Positions 1 to 12,357 are shown, counted from the stretch's first letter. The stretch: 64,000 nt of DNA from Limnomonas spitsbergensis (GCA_037349105.1 JAYJMM010000105.1:1426001-1490000), one strand, 5' to 3'. The notes: generated by a model not told the origin, from the letters alone. Made by a program: numbers and translations.

Positions 1-1558
1 AACCGGCTGAAACTGAGTCAGTATCTGGCTCCTGATACTGAAAGCTGTTGGGTTGTTTCAAACATTTGATTCGATGCTACTTCATTAGTGGGCTAGGGAC
101 TGGGTGCGAAGAAACTGGGTGTCTAGCTTCATCTGTAGGATGGATGGTCACTGAGGGGAGTGTAATGATCTGCCATGGCGATCTAGTGATGGCTATCACT
201 TGTTGATAAGCGAGGTGGCCCAGGGGCGGACACTGCCTGCGTTGCTCTCAACCGGGTGGTAAATCAAAATTTCAAAACAAACAAGATGGATGGATTGTGG
301 GTCTGCTGCTTGCCTCCCATTTCGCCAGCATGCCCAGCTGATCCCTGTGCCGGTATTTTGCTAATAATGCTTTTGCCTTGCTGTCCTCCCTGACATACAG
401 GCCAGATTCACGCGCTTTACATGTGCTTCTACTACTAGGGCCGATGTCAGGGCTGTTGACCGATCAGATCCACACCAGGAGAGCAGTGAAGCCAGGCTGC
501 AGCTCCTTGGTTGACTCACGGGGCTGCTCAATGGCGCGGTGGCCCATCTGTTGTGTTGAGAGAGAAGGAAACTGGATATACCAGAATCACTTGACTAATG
601 GGGCATACTCCTGGATGCTAGCTGACTGCAGCTGCAGATAGCAGACTGTCGCAACCGTGTGGTGGATCCTGAAAACTACTTTCTTTGGAATTCCCTGTTG
701 CCGATGGGGTTGACAGCCTAAATTGTTTGAAGGCCCAGCTATGCGAATGGCCCTGTGCCATGAAAGTATGAGACGACTGTCCCCAGGAGTTCATCCAAAC
801 TGTCATTAAGTAAAGTTTATCTCTTCCCAACCGATTAGTTTGGCGGGCCTACGAGGCCGAGCCGTTTGGGCAGGGCCCACATGTTACGTCATTGACTGAT
901 GGACTCTCCTGTGCAGAAGAAGTATTTGTGTTGCGCCCGCGCCTCTAGTGCAATTTTGAGCACTTTACTATAATGCTTATGCCCAAGTCGTTAGGTTGCG
1001 TTGTGATAACATGAAGCCCTCAAGACGGAATGACCCCCTTACTCTTATGGCCAGCTCGTTTACATCTCTGGAGTACTGGACTCGCTCGGTGTCAGGATGG
1101 GCACATTTGGTACGGACATGACATATGATCCAACACACAAGTGAAGCGCCTGCACGGCCGAGTACTTGTTTCAGAGCGGGGTACAGAGGTGTAATGTTAT
1201 GCATGCGAGGTGCTTACCGGTATATATTTTGTTCAGACATACCATATGTACCAGGGCGTATGTACATCACTAACACTGCTTCTCAGCTGGTTCTCAGCAA
1301 CCTCAATTCCTGAAATACCTGTGAGGACAACTGCCATGAGGGGCAGCTGCCCGACGTTACTGGGACAAATCATTCACATCAGGAATGAACCAGAAGTCAC
1401 GAAATCTACAGAAATCTGATGGGAAATAAGCCTTCCTGTTGTACCACTACACACCGTATTCAACACCGTCGCCATTTTTGAGGCACTGACTTCACTGGTT
1501 ACTAACTGAATACACCAAGCAAAAGAACCAAAATTAAATGGAAGGTGGGATACCGTCA
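1..1558. other. No recognisable gene
   Basis: Only short, unrelated open frames occur on either strand. I see no conserved motif, splice-consistent exon series or repeat here. It may be intergenic DNA or intron of a gene lying to the left. Confidence 0.5.
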
Positions 1559-2215
1559 TCAACCATACAGGGGACGTGCGGATGCAACAGGGATGATCAG
1601 CGGCTCAGACAGGCAGCAGCCTGCTTGTGCCTTCCTCTGCCCACACAGGGACAGCAGAGTGAACACAGCTGCAGCCACTGCCATGAGCATCAGTGCGGCA
1701 GCCGCTAGCACTGTTAGGCCAGAGGTGGATGCCTCAACGCCTGAAGCAGCTTGGGCTTGCTTCATCTTGTCACAGGGGCCGGAGCGGCGGTTCCGGTCAC
1801 TTTCGTTCGCGTCATCACCGCCCTCTTTGTCCCCTTCCCCCTGGTCTTCACCATCCTCATCATCGCCCTCGTCGTCGTCATCCTCATCCCTGTCCACAGC
1901 ATCCTCATCCTCATCGTCCTCATCCTCCTCATCATCATCCCTGTCCTCCTCCTCCTCCTCCTCCTCCTCATCCCTGTCCTCATTCTCATCCTCCTCATCA
2001 TCATCCCTATCCTCGTCATCATCCTCATCCCCGTCATCATCACGACCACGTTTGTTGTCATCCTGGCAGCAGAGGGAGAAAGGCGCTTCCTTGGCCTTCC
2101 TTTCTGGTCATTGATGAACCATGCATAACTAGGCTTGCTCGTCACATACAGGCACCTTTGAAGCTGAATGTTGAAACTGTATCACTGACCTCTTCGTCGT
2201 CATCATCATCATCAT
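1559..2215 (-). CDS. Hypothetical acidic protein with C-terminal TM segment (3' part)
   Basis: On the minus strand, a frame ending in a TGA at 1559-1561 encodes a long Asp/Glu-rich stretch (about 1800-2062), a short basic segment, then a hydrophobic run of about 20 residues (SGLTVLAAAALMLMAVAAAV) and a Cys-containing tail. A splice acceptor (CTGCCAG) fits at about 2063. A further Asp-rich exon ending in a GTCAGT donor fits at about 2193-2215. The layout suggests a tail-anchored or single-pass membrane protein with an acidic cytosolic or luminal arm. No family is recognised. The acidic run is encoded by GAT/GAC/GAG microsatellite-like DNA, so its length is probably unstable. Start and upstream exons are not resolved. 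A serine-rich frame on the opposite strand is most likely its shadow. Confidence 0.4.
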
Positions 2216-2535
2216 AAATGCTCTCTTGGAGAACTGATGACAAACGATCCTTGTGGAGAGTAATGTCGTCCTGATTCAGCCAAGTTGAACAAGGGTTTAA
2301 CCCCATTACAGCCATCTTGGCATCAACGTCCCTCTAATTCAGTGCTAATTCAGGTTGGTGAACGAAGTCAGGTGATTCTGTCAGAAAAAGTTCCTCACTA
2401 TGCACCCCCACAGTCAGATTTGCCAAGCAAAGTGCACCTGTGACATTATTTCAACCCCAACAGGCACAGGAGGGGTGTGAACTGCCTTCACCTGAAAATG
2501 CACTAGCCTCCCTCTTCCTTTAAGTGAAGTCCATC

Positions 2536-4740
2536 CTAGCGCACCTGCTGCTCCAGATTCAGCAAGTCAGCCACCGTGGTGACTTCTGCCTGGCCGCGTT
2601 GAGCCTCACTCCATGAGGATGGCATACGTGGGATGATAATGCGATCACCACACAGCCGCGAATCCTTCTTTGGGCAGTCAATAGCCTTGAGGTTCCGGCC
2701 GATGCACATCCACACCTAGGACAGCACAATAAACTGTATGAGCAGGCGGCACACAGATCTCCGCCCATCCCAAAGCCGGCTCTCTGCCCCTTGCCCTAGT
2801 AACAACCTCATCAGCACAAGCAATTGATAGCAACCCACAGCGCAGCATGACTCACTGACCTCATTCAGCTGCCCTTTCACGTCGCAGTGCAAGGCTGGCC
2901 TGACACCGAAGTCATCCTCCAGCGCTTTGACAATATCCTTACGGTGGTACCTCTTGGAGTCTGAGGGTTTGATGCCTACTGCTTTCAGGGCGTCCTGCAG
3001 CAGAAAGATGTGCAGAGGCCTAAGATCAGGGGAGGAAGGGCACATAGGCAAAGGGCAGAGAGGCAAGCAGGCAGTCGCCAGACAAAGCTGGTAGTGTTCC
3101 CTTGGTCAGCGGAAGGTACTGAACATATGACTGGTGTTGGCCTGTTATGATAGTAGCAGCTTGAAGGCTGCCAAGAACAGGACACAAGTAAGAAATTGTC
3201 AGGCTAAGGGCGGAGGTGCCAGGAGAAGACTAGGGCCGTCACATTCAGAGGAGAGAATTCGGAAATCTGGCAGTGCAAGCAGTTGCGCGCTGGGTTCATG
3301 CAAGCGCATGTGCCTTTCAGTTGCAGGGGAAACGAAACACATGCTGAGGGCCCCAGCGCCAAGAGTGACGGGACCGAGTGTAGCTGCCTGCCCCAAACAG
3401 TGCGCCGGCCATGCCAGTTCTGATCTGCCTCTTACCTCTATGTCGTACTTAGCATGCAGACCGAGGGCGCCGCCGAAGTATGCGTGTTCAGATGGCAGCA
3501 CCTGGGAAAGGAAGCGCCATAGGCAACGAGGGCAGCAGGGCAGCAGTGTTATATTTCGCAGTGTGGCCCGAGCCATCCGGCAAGGAATATTGATATGGGT
3601 GAGAAGAGGATGGTGAGCGTAGCGCAGTATGATATGCAGGGCACTTGCAGTATTCATCGCTATGTGGTTACCCCATACAACGGGCAGATGCCGTGAAATT
3701 GCTGTCGTTCACATGCAAGGGGGGTCATTGCTTGACCAGGATCAGTGTCAATATGAAGATCAGACATGGGCATGTACCTTCAAGGCGCATGTGCCATGCT
3801 TGCTCCACTCGTGCGCCCAAAACTGCCAGTAGTTGTTGAAGACAGTAGGCCTGTTGGTGCAGGGTGAAGTGGAAAGCCCCGGGGTGATGCGTGGTTATAC
3901 GGGGTATGCAATTTCTATCAAATTCGTGTTCACATCTTTCGTGAAATTGCACGAAAGCTTGCGGGGGTCTTGAGCCACCGAAGCAGGGGAATATTCGCAA
4001 CCTGTTCGCAAATACGTCCCGGGATCTGCGATGCAAAGAATTTCAAACTTCCCTTTCAAATGAGCTCCTTGGTCGCGACAGGGCTCAACAGGGAGGAGTA
4101 GGCGTAATAGGGAGGTGACAGGGGCACGCTCGAGATGCCTTCAACCCACCATTCCTGCTTGAGTTCCTGTATCAGGTCACCGAGGACGTCGTGGTTGAAG
4201 TTGTAGCTTGTGTCGCAGGACTGGGGGTAGGTACCGTCGTCGTAGTTAGGCCACAGGCCGTGAATCGTGAACCTGAATCTACGCAGACACATTTTCGTGA
4301 GCCGGAAGCATTGATGGGACACATTAGAACGTACGCACTCAGCGTCCGAGGGTCCAGGGCACACGGTTATCGAAATATCCAATTCATGCATGCCATCGAG
4401 AAAAGACGGGGCACATTGGCCCAGTTATCCTGTCACACCCACTTTTTGCTGTGGATGAGCGGACATTCGTGCGATGAGCAAAACGTGCCTGTCCATTGCC
4501 TACGGATGCAAAGATACACAATTCCAGGTCAGCATGCGTAGTCGAGCAAGGTTCTCCATTACTCGGGTGCTGAGATGCGTGGAAAGAAACACCAGGAATC
4601 ATATATTACCTCACGAACATAAAGTAATCAAATTCTCGGGGTCTCTCCAATGCTGTGTCCAGCTCAGAGGAGCCATTTGTGGAAACAGCGGAGACAAACA
4701 AGGCAAGCACTATCAGTGCAGAGCGTAGCCACATGACCAT
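2536..4740 (-). CDS. Ribonuclease T2 family, secreted, seven exons
   Basis: Acid endoribonuclease that cleaves RNA through a 2',3'-cyclic phosphate, acting in the secretory pathway, vacuole or outside the cell. Exons (minus strand): 4740-4610, 4499-4437, 4278-4150, 3850-3778, 3501-3436, 2994-2860, 2715-2536. They sum to 777 nt with consistent phases, giving 258 aa and a TAG stop. Residues 1-20 form a signal peptide (MVMWLRSALIVLALFVSAVS). The mature start has the family's FDYFMFVRQW...FC pattern. Active-site motif CAS I is FTIHGLWPNY (His71); CAS II is FWAHEWSKHGTC (Glu122, His126). Both are intact, so the enzyme is predicted active. The ending, with WMCIG followed by a Cys pair, also matches the family. 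All splice sites are GT-AG. I chose the ATG at 4740 because it begins the signal peptide. Regulation cannot be read from the sequence. Confidence 0.93.
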
Positions 4741-5839
4741 GTTAAGGCGATCGTGAATGCCCCAATGCGCACTAACCTGGGCGACCTGACAAACAGAAAA
4801 TGGGAATATGCTAAGTGTGGAGCAGTGGTGTGGAGTACAGGTCCGCGAATCCGTGATACCATGCCGATCATGACCGCGGTCACTGCCTCACTGGTCGCGT
4901 TCGGTTGTAAATGTGGTGGCCTGCATGATTGTTGGCATGGTTGTTAGCCATTCCTGAGTTCAATAGCATTCATTTAAATTGAAATGTGCAGCGTTTTATC
5001 CACTGCTAGTCTTCACTTGCACGTTTACTTCAGCTTCCAAATGGGTCCCCATCACCATCGGCCGCGACACCTCGGGAGGCCCCCAGCCTCCGGCAACCCC
5101 CCGTGTCGATATTCGCCCCTCCTCCGGCCACGCCCACCCCCGGCAGGCCGTTGCGCGTCGAATCTTATTGCCACAACCATGATATACCGGTACCCCTGCC
5201 GGTACTGACGTGACATACACATTTCACTGATTTGTGAACAGGCCCCTCACTGGATGTGAATGCACATGGATATCAGATTTCAACCTCTATTCGACCTGGC
5301 AAAATTGATGATCAGGAATCCGACAACGGTCGCTGCTGTAAAACAGCCGCAATGGAGATCATTGGGAGGATGCATGTGCGGCTTTGAGTAATTACGGTAC
5401 ACGCCAAGGACGAGCCATGCAACGTTCAGAAAATCAGAATTTAAGGAAGAGAGCAAGGTCAATTTCAATCAGCTCATCAGCGCGCTTCTAATGGTGTCGA
5501 TAAATGTAGCTGGTTCACAAATGTCAAGCGGTGAAACAAAAGAATATAACATTGCTCTAACTACCACCTGCCAGCTACCTATCCTCGCTAGAGACCACGA
5601 GGCTCCAGAAACGACAGTGACATCAGACTGAAGTTGCATTAAACTGGAGACTGGAAAAAGGCTGGCAGGGACCGCTGGCGACTGGAGCAACACCGGTACT
5701 GTCCACAGACCGCATGCCAGACTCATCGAACTTAAAAGGCAAGGCCTGATGGTGGGGCCTGTGAGTCGCAAAAGGCCAATTTGCGACGAAGGGCTGGCCG
5801 ACAAGAGGTGCGCAGCCGGGTCAGCTGGAAAGCTCTCAC

Positions 5840-6005
5840 AAGACCACAACATCGGGGGTTGCTTGGGTAGCTACATCTGGAGATAGGAGCTCCTGCTGCG
5901 GGCTCTCGGGTGAAGCCTCAGCAGTAGGACCAGCAGCTGCTGCAAGAGCGAGAGTCTCGGCGGTAGCCGCAGGCTCAGCAGCAGCAGCAGCAGCCGGAGC
6001 AAGAT
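5840..6005 (-). CDS. Possible orphan exon, Ala/Pro-rich
   Basis: A minus-strand open stretch is bounded by a good acceptor (CTTCAG) and a GTGAGAG donor. It encodes an Ala/Pro/Glu-rich low-complexity peptide including a run of GCT codons. No domain is recognised and no partner exons could be placed with confidence. It may belong to an unrecognised minus-strand gene between the RNase T2 and PTPS genes. Confidence 0.25.
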
Positions 6006-7119
6006 CTGAAGGAGCACCAGGATTCACAGAGGAGTATAAATAATGTATAATGATGCGATTGTGCGCTGTCGCTTCGTTGAGTTCTCCTTGGCCAACCTCT
6101 CAGCTCCTCTTCTGCACTCTTTCCCCTCTTGGTGATTCTTTAGGGCCACTGGTTTGTCTGTGAGACTTTCAAATAATGCCCACAGCAGGTTGTCATTGCT
6201 TAATTCATAGCAACTATCAGTGCAGCTACACAGTGTGTGTCTATAATGGGTATAAGCACAACGGTGCATGTGGTTCCGGAGCCATGACACCCCCCCATGT
6301 CAAAATTGCATGCCAAGAGGGGTCTGGTATTAAGTGTGGAATATTTTATTATGCAGATCTGTAGCAAATAACAAAATGAAGGCATCGGTGTAGCTATCGT
6401 CTCAATCTGATGTTTAAAAAAATATACCGTAGAACCACATAAACTTTGCTCATAATTAATTAATGATTGACCTGCGCGGACATGGGTGCACGCTGATAAT
6501 AATTAAAAATTTGCTGCTGCGCGAAGTGTCACTCAGGTGCCCAAACAACTTTTGGGGGGGGTGCGTGCTATGAATTAAAAACAGCAAATGTAAAAAAAGC
6601 CGTGCGCTAGTGCGCGGCTGTTTGATTTGACATCTGGTTTTACGGTACTACAATGTCAAAAAAGGGCTTTTTATTTTTACACCCCCAACCCACTTTGTCC
6701 CTCCATATCTCCCAGGCCGAGCCCCCTGGCCAAAAACCATTTCAAGCCCAGATATGGAAAGCTCTCGTCAAGCTTTACAACTCTCGAGGATGGGCTGTAT
6801 TCAGTTTTTTGCCCCCCCTCGGCTGCAACACACGTTAACCAAATCAGACTTACCTCCAAAGTTATTATGGAACGCCAAATGCACCATTAAAAATCCCGCT
6901 TTCCTACAGTTCTTTCATCCCTCTAAAAATGGGTTGTGTTACAGGTGGGGGGTATGTAGCGTTCCTAAGGCTTCTAGGTCTGAGATGGAATACTGTTGTA
7001 CATCTGGATGGTGCAATGGATGATATACCGCATCCTAAGGAGGCACAGACAATATAGAGCGAGGCGGTGCTCTTTACAACAATAACACTTGAGTAAATCT
7101 GCACCAGGTGTGCATGTTG

Positions 7120-7425
7120 CTACAGCTTGTCCCCTTGACACATCGAAGCTAGAGTCCAATAAAAAGACGCAAGCGCCTTCAGGCGGTCTAGAGCCTTCGT
7201 GATGGTGAAATTCTGACGTGGATCCAAGTTGAAAATATCACGAACGCCAAAAGCATTACCTGCATTAGTGAAATGGCCAAGGGCTGTTAGCAATCTTAAG
7301 CCTTGCTTATACAGCACAGCTCGAATGACAGCTTGGGTAGACAGACTCATGCCTGTATCTAGAGAAACTGGGATTATTTTGCTGACCTCACAAAATGTGA
7401 GGCTGGCCGCCCAAACCTTAAAAAC
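7120..7425 (-). CDS. Possible terminal exon of an unknown gene
   Basis: A minus-strand open stretch follows a CTTCTCAG acceptor and runs to a TAG at 7120-7122. It encodes about 100 residues of mixed, non-repetitive composition (for example VLYKQGLRLLTALGHFTNAG). A GTAATG donor occurs inside it, so the true exon may end earlier. The family is not recognised. The amino-acid composition looks more like real coding sequence than its surroundings, but no upstream exons were identified. Confidence 0.3.
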   Translation of the reverse strand, partial: VFKVWAASLTFCEVSKIIPVSLDTGMSLSTQAVIRAVLYKQGLRLLTALGHFTNAGNAFGVRDIFNLDPRQNFTITKALDRLKALASFYWTLASMCQGDKL

Positions 7426-8219
7426 CTGAGAAGCTAACAAAAATAGCACGGGTATGCTTGTGGCCCTCGTCGTCAGCTGAGGAAAGGCAACCAAGAACAG
7501 AAAAGGACATACGGCCAACAAGCACTCACAAGGCCGCAATAACTACTGCAAAAATAGGTAGATTTAGGTACCGGTATGGAAAAAACTGATACCCTGCCTC
7601 GGCACCCCTCTAGCTAGAGCACGCAATACCACCAGAAGTCCTCCTGGAAGTGGCTGCAAACGTCTCCACTTGAACCGGGAAAACGGAACCAACGTGCAGA
7701 GGGAGACAATAAAAGATAGGAAGTCAGAGAAGGAACTACTTACACATTAAGAGGTAAAGGGCTAACGGTTCACAAACAGCGATGGCCTCCCACCCGTAAA
7801 GGCTGGGATATGGATGTCAACTTAAGGTACCATGACTGGTCAGTACTGTCGGATATTGAAGCCTCAGCACACGGGATACATAAATTGTTCTAATCAGCGG
7901 CGCTTCACTCATTGGACACCTTCATTTCAGGCCCCGAAATGTGTGTTTAGTTTCTTGATGTTCAAATTCATGAATGCACGTAGGCAAAAACATGAATATC
8001 CTGGAGGGAGGCAAAACACAGTTACGGTATGCAAGGGTGCAATCACGTACAAACTAAACAAGTTGCACGCCATGAATGTCTGAGAAGTGGAAACCACATA
8101 ATCAAGATCAGCTGTCACAACACGCAAAGCAACTGACCTTCAGGACAATCAGAAGTGCTCACCAGCCAGGGTTGCAAAACATCGACGTCTAGACCAACAC
8201 CAGTCAGGGCTAGGACAAT

Positions 8220-9715
8220 CTAGTAAGGGTACACAGCGATGTTCTTGTCCGTCTCCCACACTTTAACCTTGACCAGTTCAGCAGACAGGCCCGCCGCTGC
8301 CACCTTGACCGCAATCTCCTCAAATAGCACCTGTAGAGAACCAGGGGGGCAGGACTGTGGAATGCACACAGAGGCGTTGCAGCATGGCCATGAGCGACGA
8401 AGCTCTGATTGACATCATGGCAGCTGCACATGGCATGCATCTGTCCAACCACAAGGGCTATAAACTAATGCCACACTTCACAAGATCCGATGCACGGAGG
8501 TCTCATGCATCGCATGATTTACATCACCTGGAATTACAATCCCCTCAGGTTCGTGTTTCCATGCTCCCAATCGCAGGGCACACGCCAACCTCCGCATTGG
8601 CCCCAGGTGCAGCCACCAGCTTTACTTCAAGGCACACCCACCTGGGAAATAACTTCCGCCGTGGTTGGGGCGTTTTTGAAGATGTCCACATGGTCGTTCA
8701 GGTGGCTGTGATCCAGGCGGCCCAAAAACTCCTGACGGGCCAATCAGCCGAGTAAGTGATAAATAAACATTCAGTAGACACTAGGCAGATAGCCAAGGCA
8801 CTGTGCCAATAAGACACAGTAGCTCGTGAAAAGCTTGCTTGCAGACGTCACGCAACTAATTTAAATCAGAAAATGCATTTCCACACTACGGACTTTGGGG
8901 GAATGGCATGGCATCAACTGTGACATATAGAGGAGAGACTCTTGGTGATCAATAAATTGTTGATACCTAGCGTCATTGATCTTTCGCGTCTCAGTTAATC
9001 AATCCACAAATGTAACCCTGTATGTGCGTATCTCATATCTGTTCACATGCTATCACCCAGGATCCTCAAAACTCGAGATGCGGCAAACAAACGGGAACAA
9101 CACACATCCTCATGTTTGTGGATCATATCATGCTGTGTTATAGAACAGATCCTGGAACATAAGATCCGAGGACGATACAGATTTAAAGGCAATTGCTCAT
9201 GCTCTCGTAATACCTGCAGGATGAGCTTGATGGTGGACAGGTTGGCCACCATGCCTGTGTCGGGGTCAATGAAGCCAGAAAACGAGAACTCAACCTTGTA
9301 GTTGTGGCCGTGAAGGTTGGTGCACTTGCCAAAGGTGTCCTTGTTCTTGGAATCGCTCCTGTGCAGGCAGACAGGGAGGCGGGCAAGAAAAGATCAGGGT
9401 CCCCAGAAACTCACGCTGCCAGCCATATTTTAAGCTGCACCTCCTCCAACTAGCTCGGTCCAGGGCATCATATGGCCGCAGGGATAACGTTTTCAATCTC
9501 AAGACAATGCCTGTGTTAAGGTGCCACTCATATAGCCAGCACGGTTTGTTGAGCAAGAGACCCCATCTGTATGTATCCGGTTAAGTTTGTTGCAGAATCG
9601 CCTACCCTGTGCTGCGGCTATTTGATTCCTTGCACACGCATCTGCTGAGGTATACTCACCAGCTACAGTTTTTCAACACATGGCTTGAGCTGAATGCCTC
9701 AATGCGTGTGATCAT
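8220..9715 (-). CDS. 6-pyruvoyl-tetrahydropterin synthase-like (PTPS/QueD fold)
   Basis: Zinc enzyme converting 7,8-dihydroneopterin triphosphate to 6-pyruvoyl-tetrahydropterin. Exons: 9715-9660, 9358-9214, 8731-8642, 8330-8220. They sum to 402 nt in phase, giving 133 aa, the usual compact length. Zinc ligands are His12 (FSSSH) and His35/His37 (LHGHNY). The catalytic triad is Cys31 (FGKC), Asp74 and His75 (RLDHSHLND). The C-terminal VWETDKNIAVY closely resembles the pterin-binding end of animal PTPS. The Cys-X3-HGH spacing is as in bacterial QueD, so a queuosine-type 6-carboxytetrahydropterin synthase cannot be excluded. The frame stays open upstream of the chosen ATG to about 10045 with a Pro/Ala/Ser-rich sequence, so a longer N-terminus or a fusion to the SDR upstream is possible. 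The SDR next door favours the biopterin role. Confidence 0.88.
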
Positions 9716-10156
9716 GCACTTGCGCAGGAGAGGGGGCGATCCACGAGCCTCAGCGCTGGATCTTGTTGCTCCAGGCACCAGGAGGGCCTCCGGCAGGACA
9801 CCATTTCGAGGAGGAGTCCCAGGGGCTGGGGCGAGCTCGCCTCCAGGCGCTGCAGCAACGCTTAGCGCCAGGCCATCATCTAGGCAAGCGTTGTTGTCGT
9901 AGGAGTTATCCTGAAGGTCAGGTGCGGTAGAGAGGCTGGCTGGATGCACCGAGAAGGGGACAAGCGGGGAAAGCGGGGAGCACACCGAAGCCGGGGAGCT
10001 CGTAGAAAGAGGAAGGGAGGAAGAGGGAGCCCCAGAGAAAGGGACTGCACCCCGCTAACCTGTGTTTCTCTCTGCTGCCTGACATCTGCCCTGCTTGAGA
10101 CATGCCGTGTTCCCCTCTTATGCCTGCCATGTGCTGTACTTCTGCTTGTACCCCAC

Positions 10157-11706
10157 CTTGATCAAGGCTGCCATGATTTGTGCAGATTCCTCAAGTTTCA
10201 CCCACGGCCATCCCGAGGCCTGCTGATCGACAGTCATGTCTGTCTTCACAGGACCTGTGCAGAACTGCAAGACATACAGGCCCAGACAGAGATTGCATGC
10301 CAAGATTGAGAATGCATGCCAAGATTGAGAAAACAAGTTGAGACTTCAAAAACATGGCAATAATGGGGGAAATTCTGTGAATGACAAAGCGCACCAGATT
10401 AAAGATTTGAAATGCTCAACGTTGGGAGGATGTCACAGTAGAACACAGAAACATCATAACTTTCAAGGGTTTATCAGGGCCTCATGAAAGCATAGGTCAG
10501 TCGTGGGGCTAGGAAAGTGGGGGCGTCAACACAAGGACAGTATAATCCGGAACAAGAATTTTCATGTCCATCTAAATCTTCCTTGCATATGTCTGACCCA
10601 TGCACCGACCTGCAGCACGCGGGCGCCTCGATTGGCCATCAAGGAAAACATGGATTGCACCGCCGGTTTGGTAACCGTCATGACGTCGAACACGTCAAAG
10701 GCTCCCTGGATGACGGCTGCACGGCTGCTCACATTGACACAGTGCAGATCCTGGAGGGGGAGCATGGACAAGACAGCGGTTGTTTTTTCATCTCCAGAGC
10801 CCTGTCACAGACTCAAAGCAGCCAGTCACAAGCCTGATCCAACGGCGTAACAAGGAGAATTGCGAATGACCAGGGTGAGCATGGGGGGCAGGTGCAGTGT
10901 CTGGGACTCAAGTACCGGTAGAAAACAAGAAATGAACAGGCATGATCTCTAGTTGGGGACGCTAGTACTTGACAATCAGAGGATAAGAAATAGATGCTCC
11001 CGCCGGCGGCCCACCCTGCTCTGCAAGGTATGCCCTGCTAGCTCATACGCCTCCTACAAGAGGCTTTGTAGCTTTAGGTCCACATGCATGGCTATCTTGG
11101 TCTCCATTATGTAACTATGTGTCCTCACCTGCAGGCCACTGGGCAGGCTACTAGCCAGCAAGACAGCAAGTGCCAGGGAACCTGCGACGTTCACCTGGAG
11201 GCGGAGAAGGTGCGGGACAGGGAGGGAAGTGTCGGGGGATTTCTGGTTTCCCGACAGGATCAAACAGGGAGGGAAGGCACGATGTGTCAACAGCATGGGC
11301 ACATATTTGCTTCAAAGGCGTTGTGCTTCAGTACCTGCACAGCCTGCGAGATGGCTGCTATGGCCTTCAGTCCGAGCTTCTCGATGGCGCCTGCGGGCCC
11401 CATGGCAGTCGCGCAATGTACGAACAGCACTTTCTGACCTTTCGTCGACTGTGACAGACACGAAGTTAATTCGGTTGTTCCTGACATGTCACCAGCAGCA
11501 AGCATGGCCAGGTCGAAGCCATGGCACGTCACGCCTCCGCCGTGGCCTGACACCACACCCTTCGATACTGCAAGTCCATCGATGGCTGATGCTACGAGAT
11601 GTAGCTTCGCACATGGGCACTGCTTCGACAATTCAGCGGCACATGCCAGCCCGAAGCCACTGGATGCCCCAGATATCACGATTACGCTTGGCACAAAGGG
11701 GGCCAT
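10157..11706 (-). CDS. Sepiapterin reductase-like short-chain dehydrogenase (3' end unresolved)
   Basis: Exons: 11706-11335, 11194-11129, 10750-10610, 10264-10157, all joined in phase 0 through GT-AG introns, giving 229 residues before the unresolved last exon. The NADPH-binding SGASSGFG motif (residues 12-19) is that of sepiapterin reductase and related SDRs. The VNVSS (151-155) carries the family serine. The GPVKTDM (197-203) corresponds to the GP-x2-TDM of sepiapterin reductases. Oddly, the YxxxK motif reads MTVTK (170-174): the lysine is kept but the catalytic tyrosine position is Met. The usual NNAG is HCATAMG. The protein may therefore be catalytically altered or non-reducing. I chose the ATG at 11706, directly before the Rossmann strand. 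It lies immediately upstream of the PTPS-like gene, on the same strand. The C-terminal exon should lie between 10157 and 9990. Confidence 0.72.
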
Positions 11707-11791
11707 CGGAAAGGGTCTTACCACGGCTTAAATTATAGTTTGGTTTTTGATAAATACGGGGGGGGCTTGATTGCAGAGTAACAAGCAAGAG

Positions 11792-11846
11792 AGAAAATGC
11801 CTGAGCGTGGCTTGGGATTTGGAATGCAGTACACTGGGAGACAAAA
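11792..11846 (+). repeat. Solo copy of the LINE 3'-tail repeat
   Basis: A diverged copy of the repeat found at 42943-43081 and, inverted, at 45290-45360 (shared core GCCTGAGCGTGGCTTG, then a GTACAC-like segment ending in GGGAGA). In LINE orientation this is the 3' end, so it is probably a severely 5'-truncated insertion on the minus strand. Confidence 0.6.
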
Positions 11847-12357
11847 GACCTGGTCAGAGACGTCGTGGTTAAGGGGGGTCATGAAGGGGCACATTACTGA
11901 AATGTATTGCGAAAGTCAGAAGTACATAATGCTCCAAACGGTACGGAAGAGTTGTACTGGAATTAAGAATGGCTAGGTGAAAGGAGTTAACCTCTCATGT
12001 CCGTCTAGACATGCCACGTTCCCCTTTTAGACACCCGATCAACAACATGAGACGCGTCTAGTACGTGTTGGATTTGCAACGCGAATAGCGTCTGTCCGAC
12101 TTCGCGCTCCTGTCACGCGGATCGAGTGCCGTATGGGGGAACGAGGTGGGTACCTCGCACCGTGTACAGTTACAACTCTCCGTCCCGAAGGCGCACAAAT
12201 TAAAAAAGAAAAAAGGCATGCGTAAGCGCTTGACGCGACTGAGCGCGTTGCTCTACTGATGTGACCGGTCGGACCGTTCGTCTCCGACACGACTCGGCTC
12301 TCCTAACTTGTCGAGCCGACGTCCTTACTCGCTCGCTAAGCACTCTGTGACCTCCCC

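Noticed and set aside
1545..2114. Serine-rich plus-strand frame
   Set aside because: It is the complement of the Asp/Glu-codon tract; the minus strand has a TM segment and splice signals, the plus strand has only low complexity.
5040..5220. Pro/Arg-rich plus-strand frame
   Set aside because: Short, low complexity, open on both strands, and without any family resemblance.
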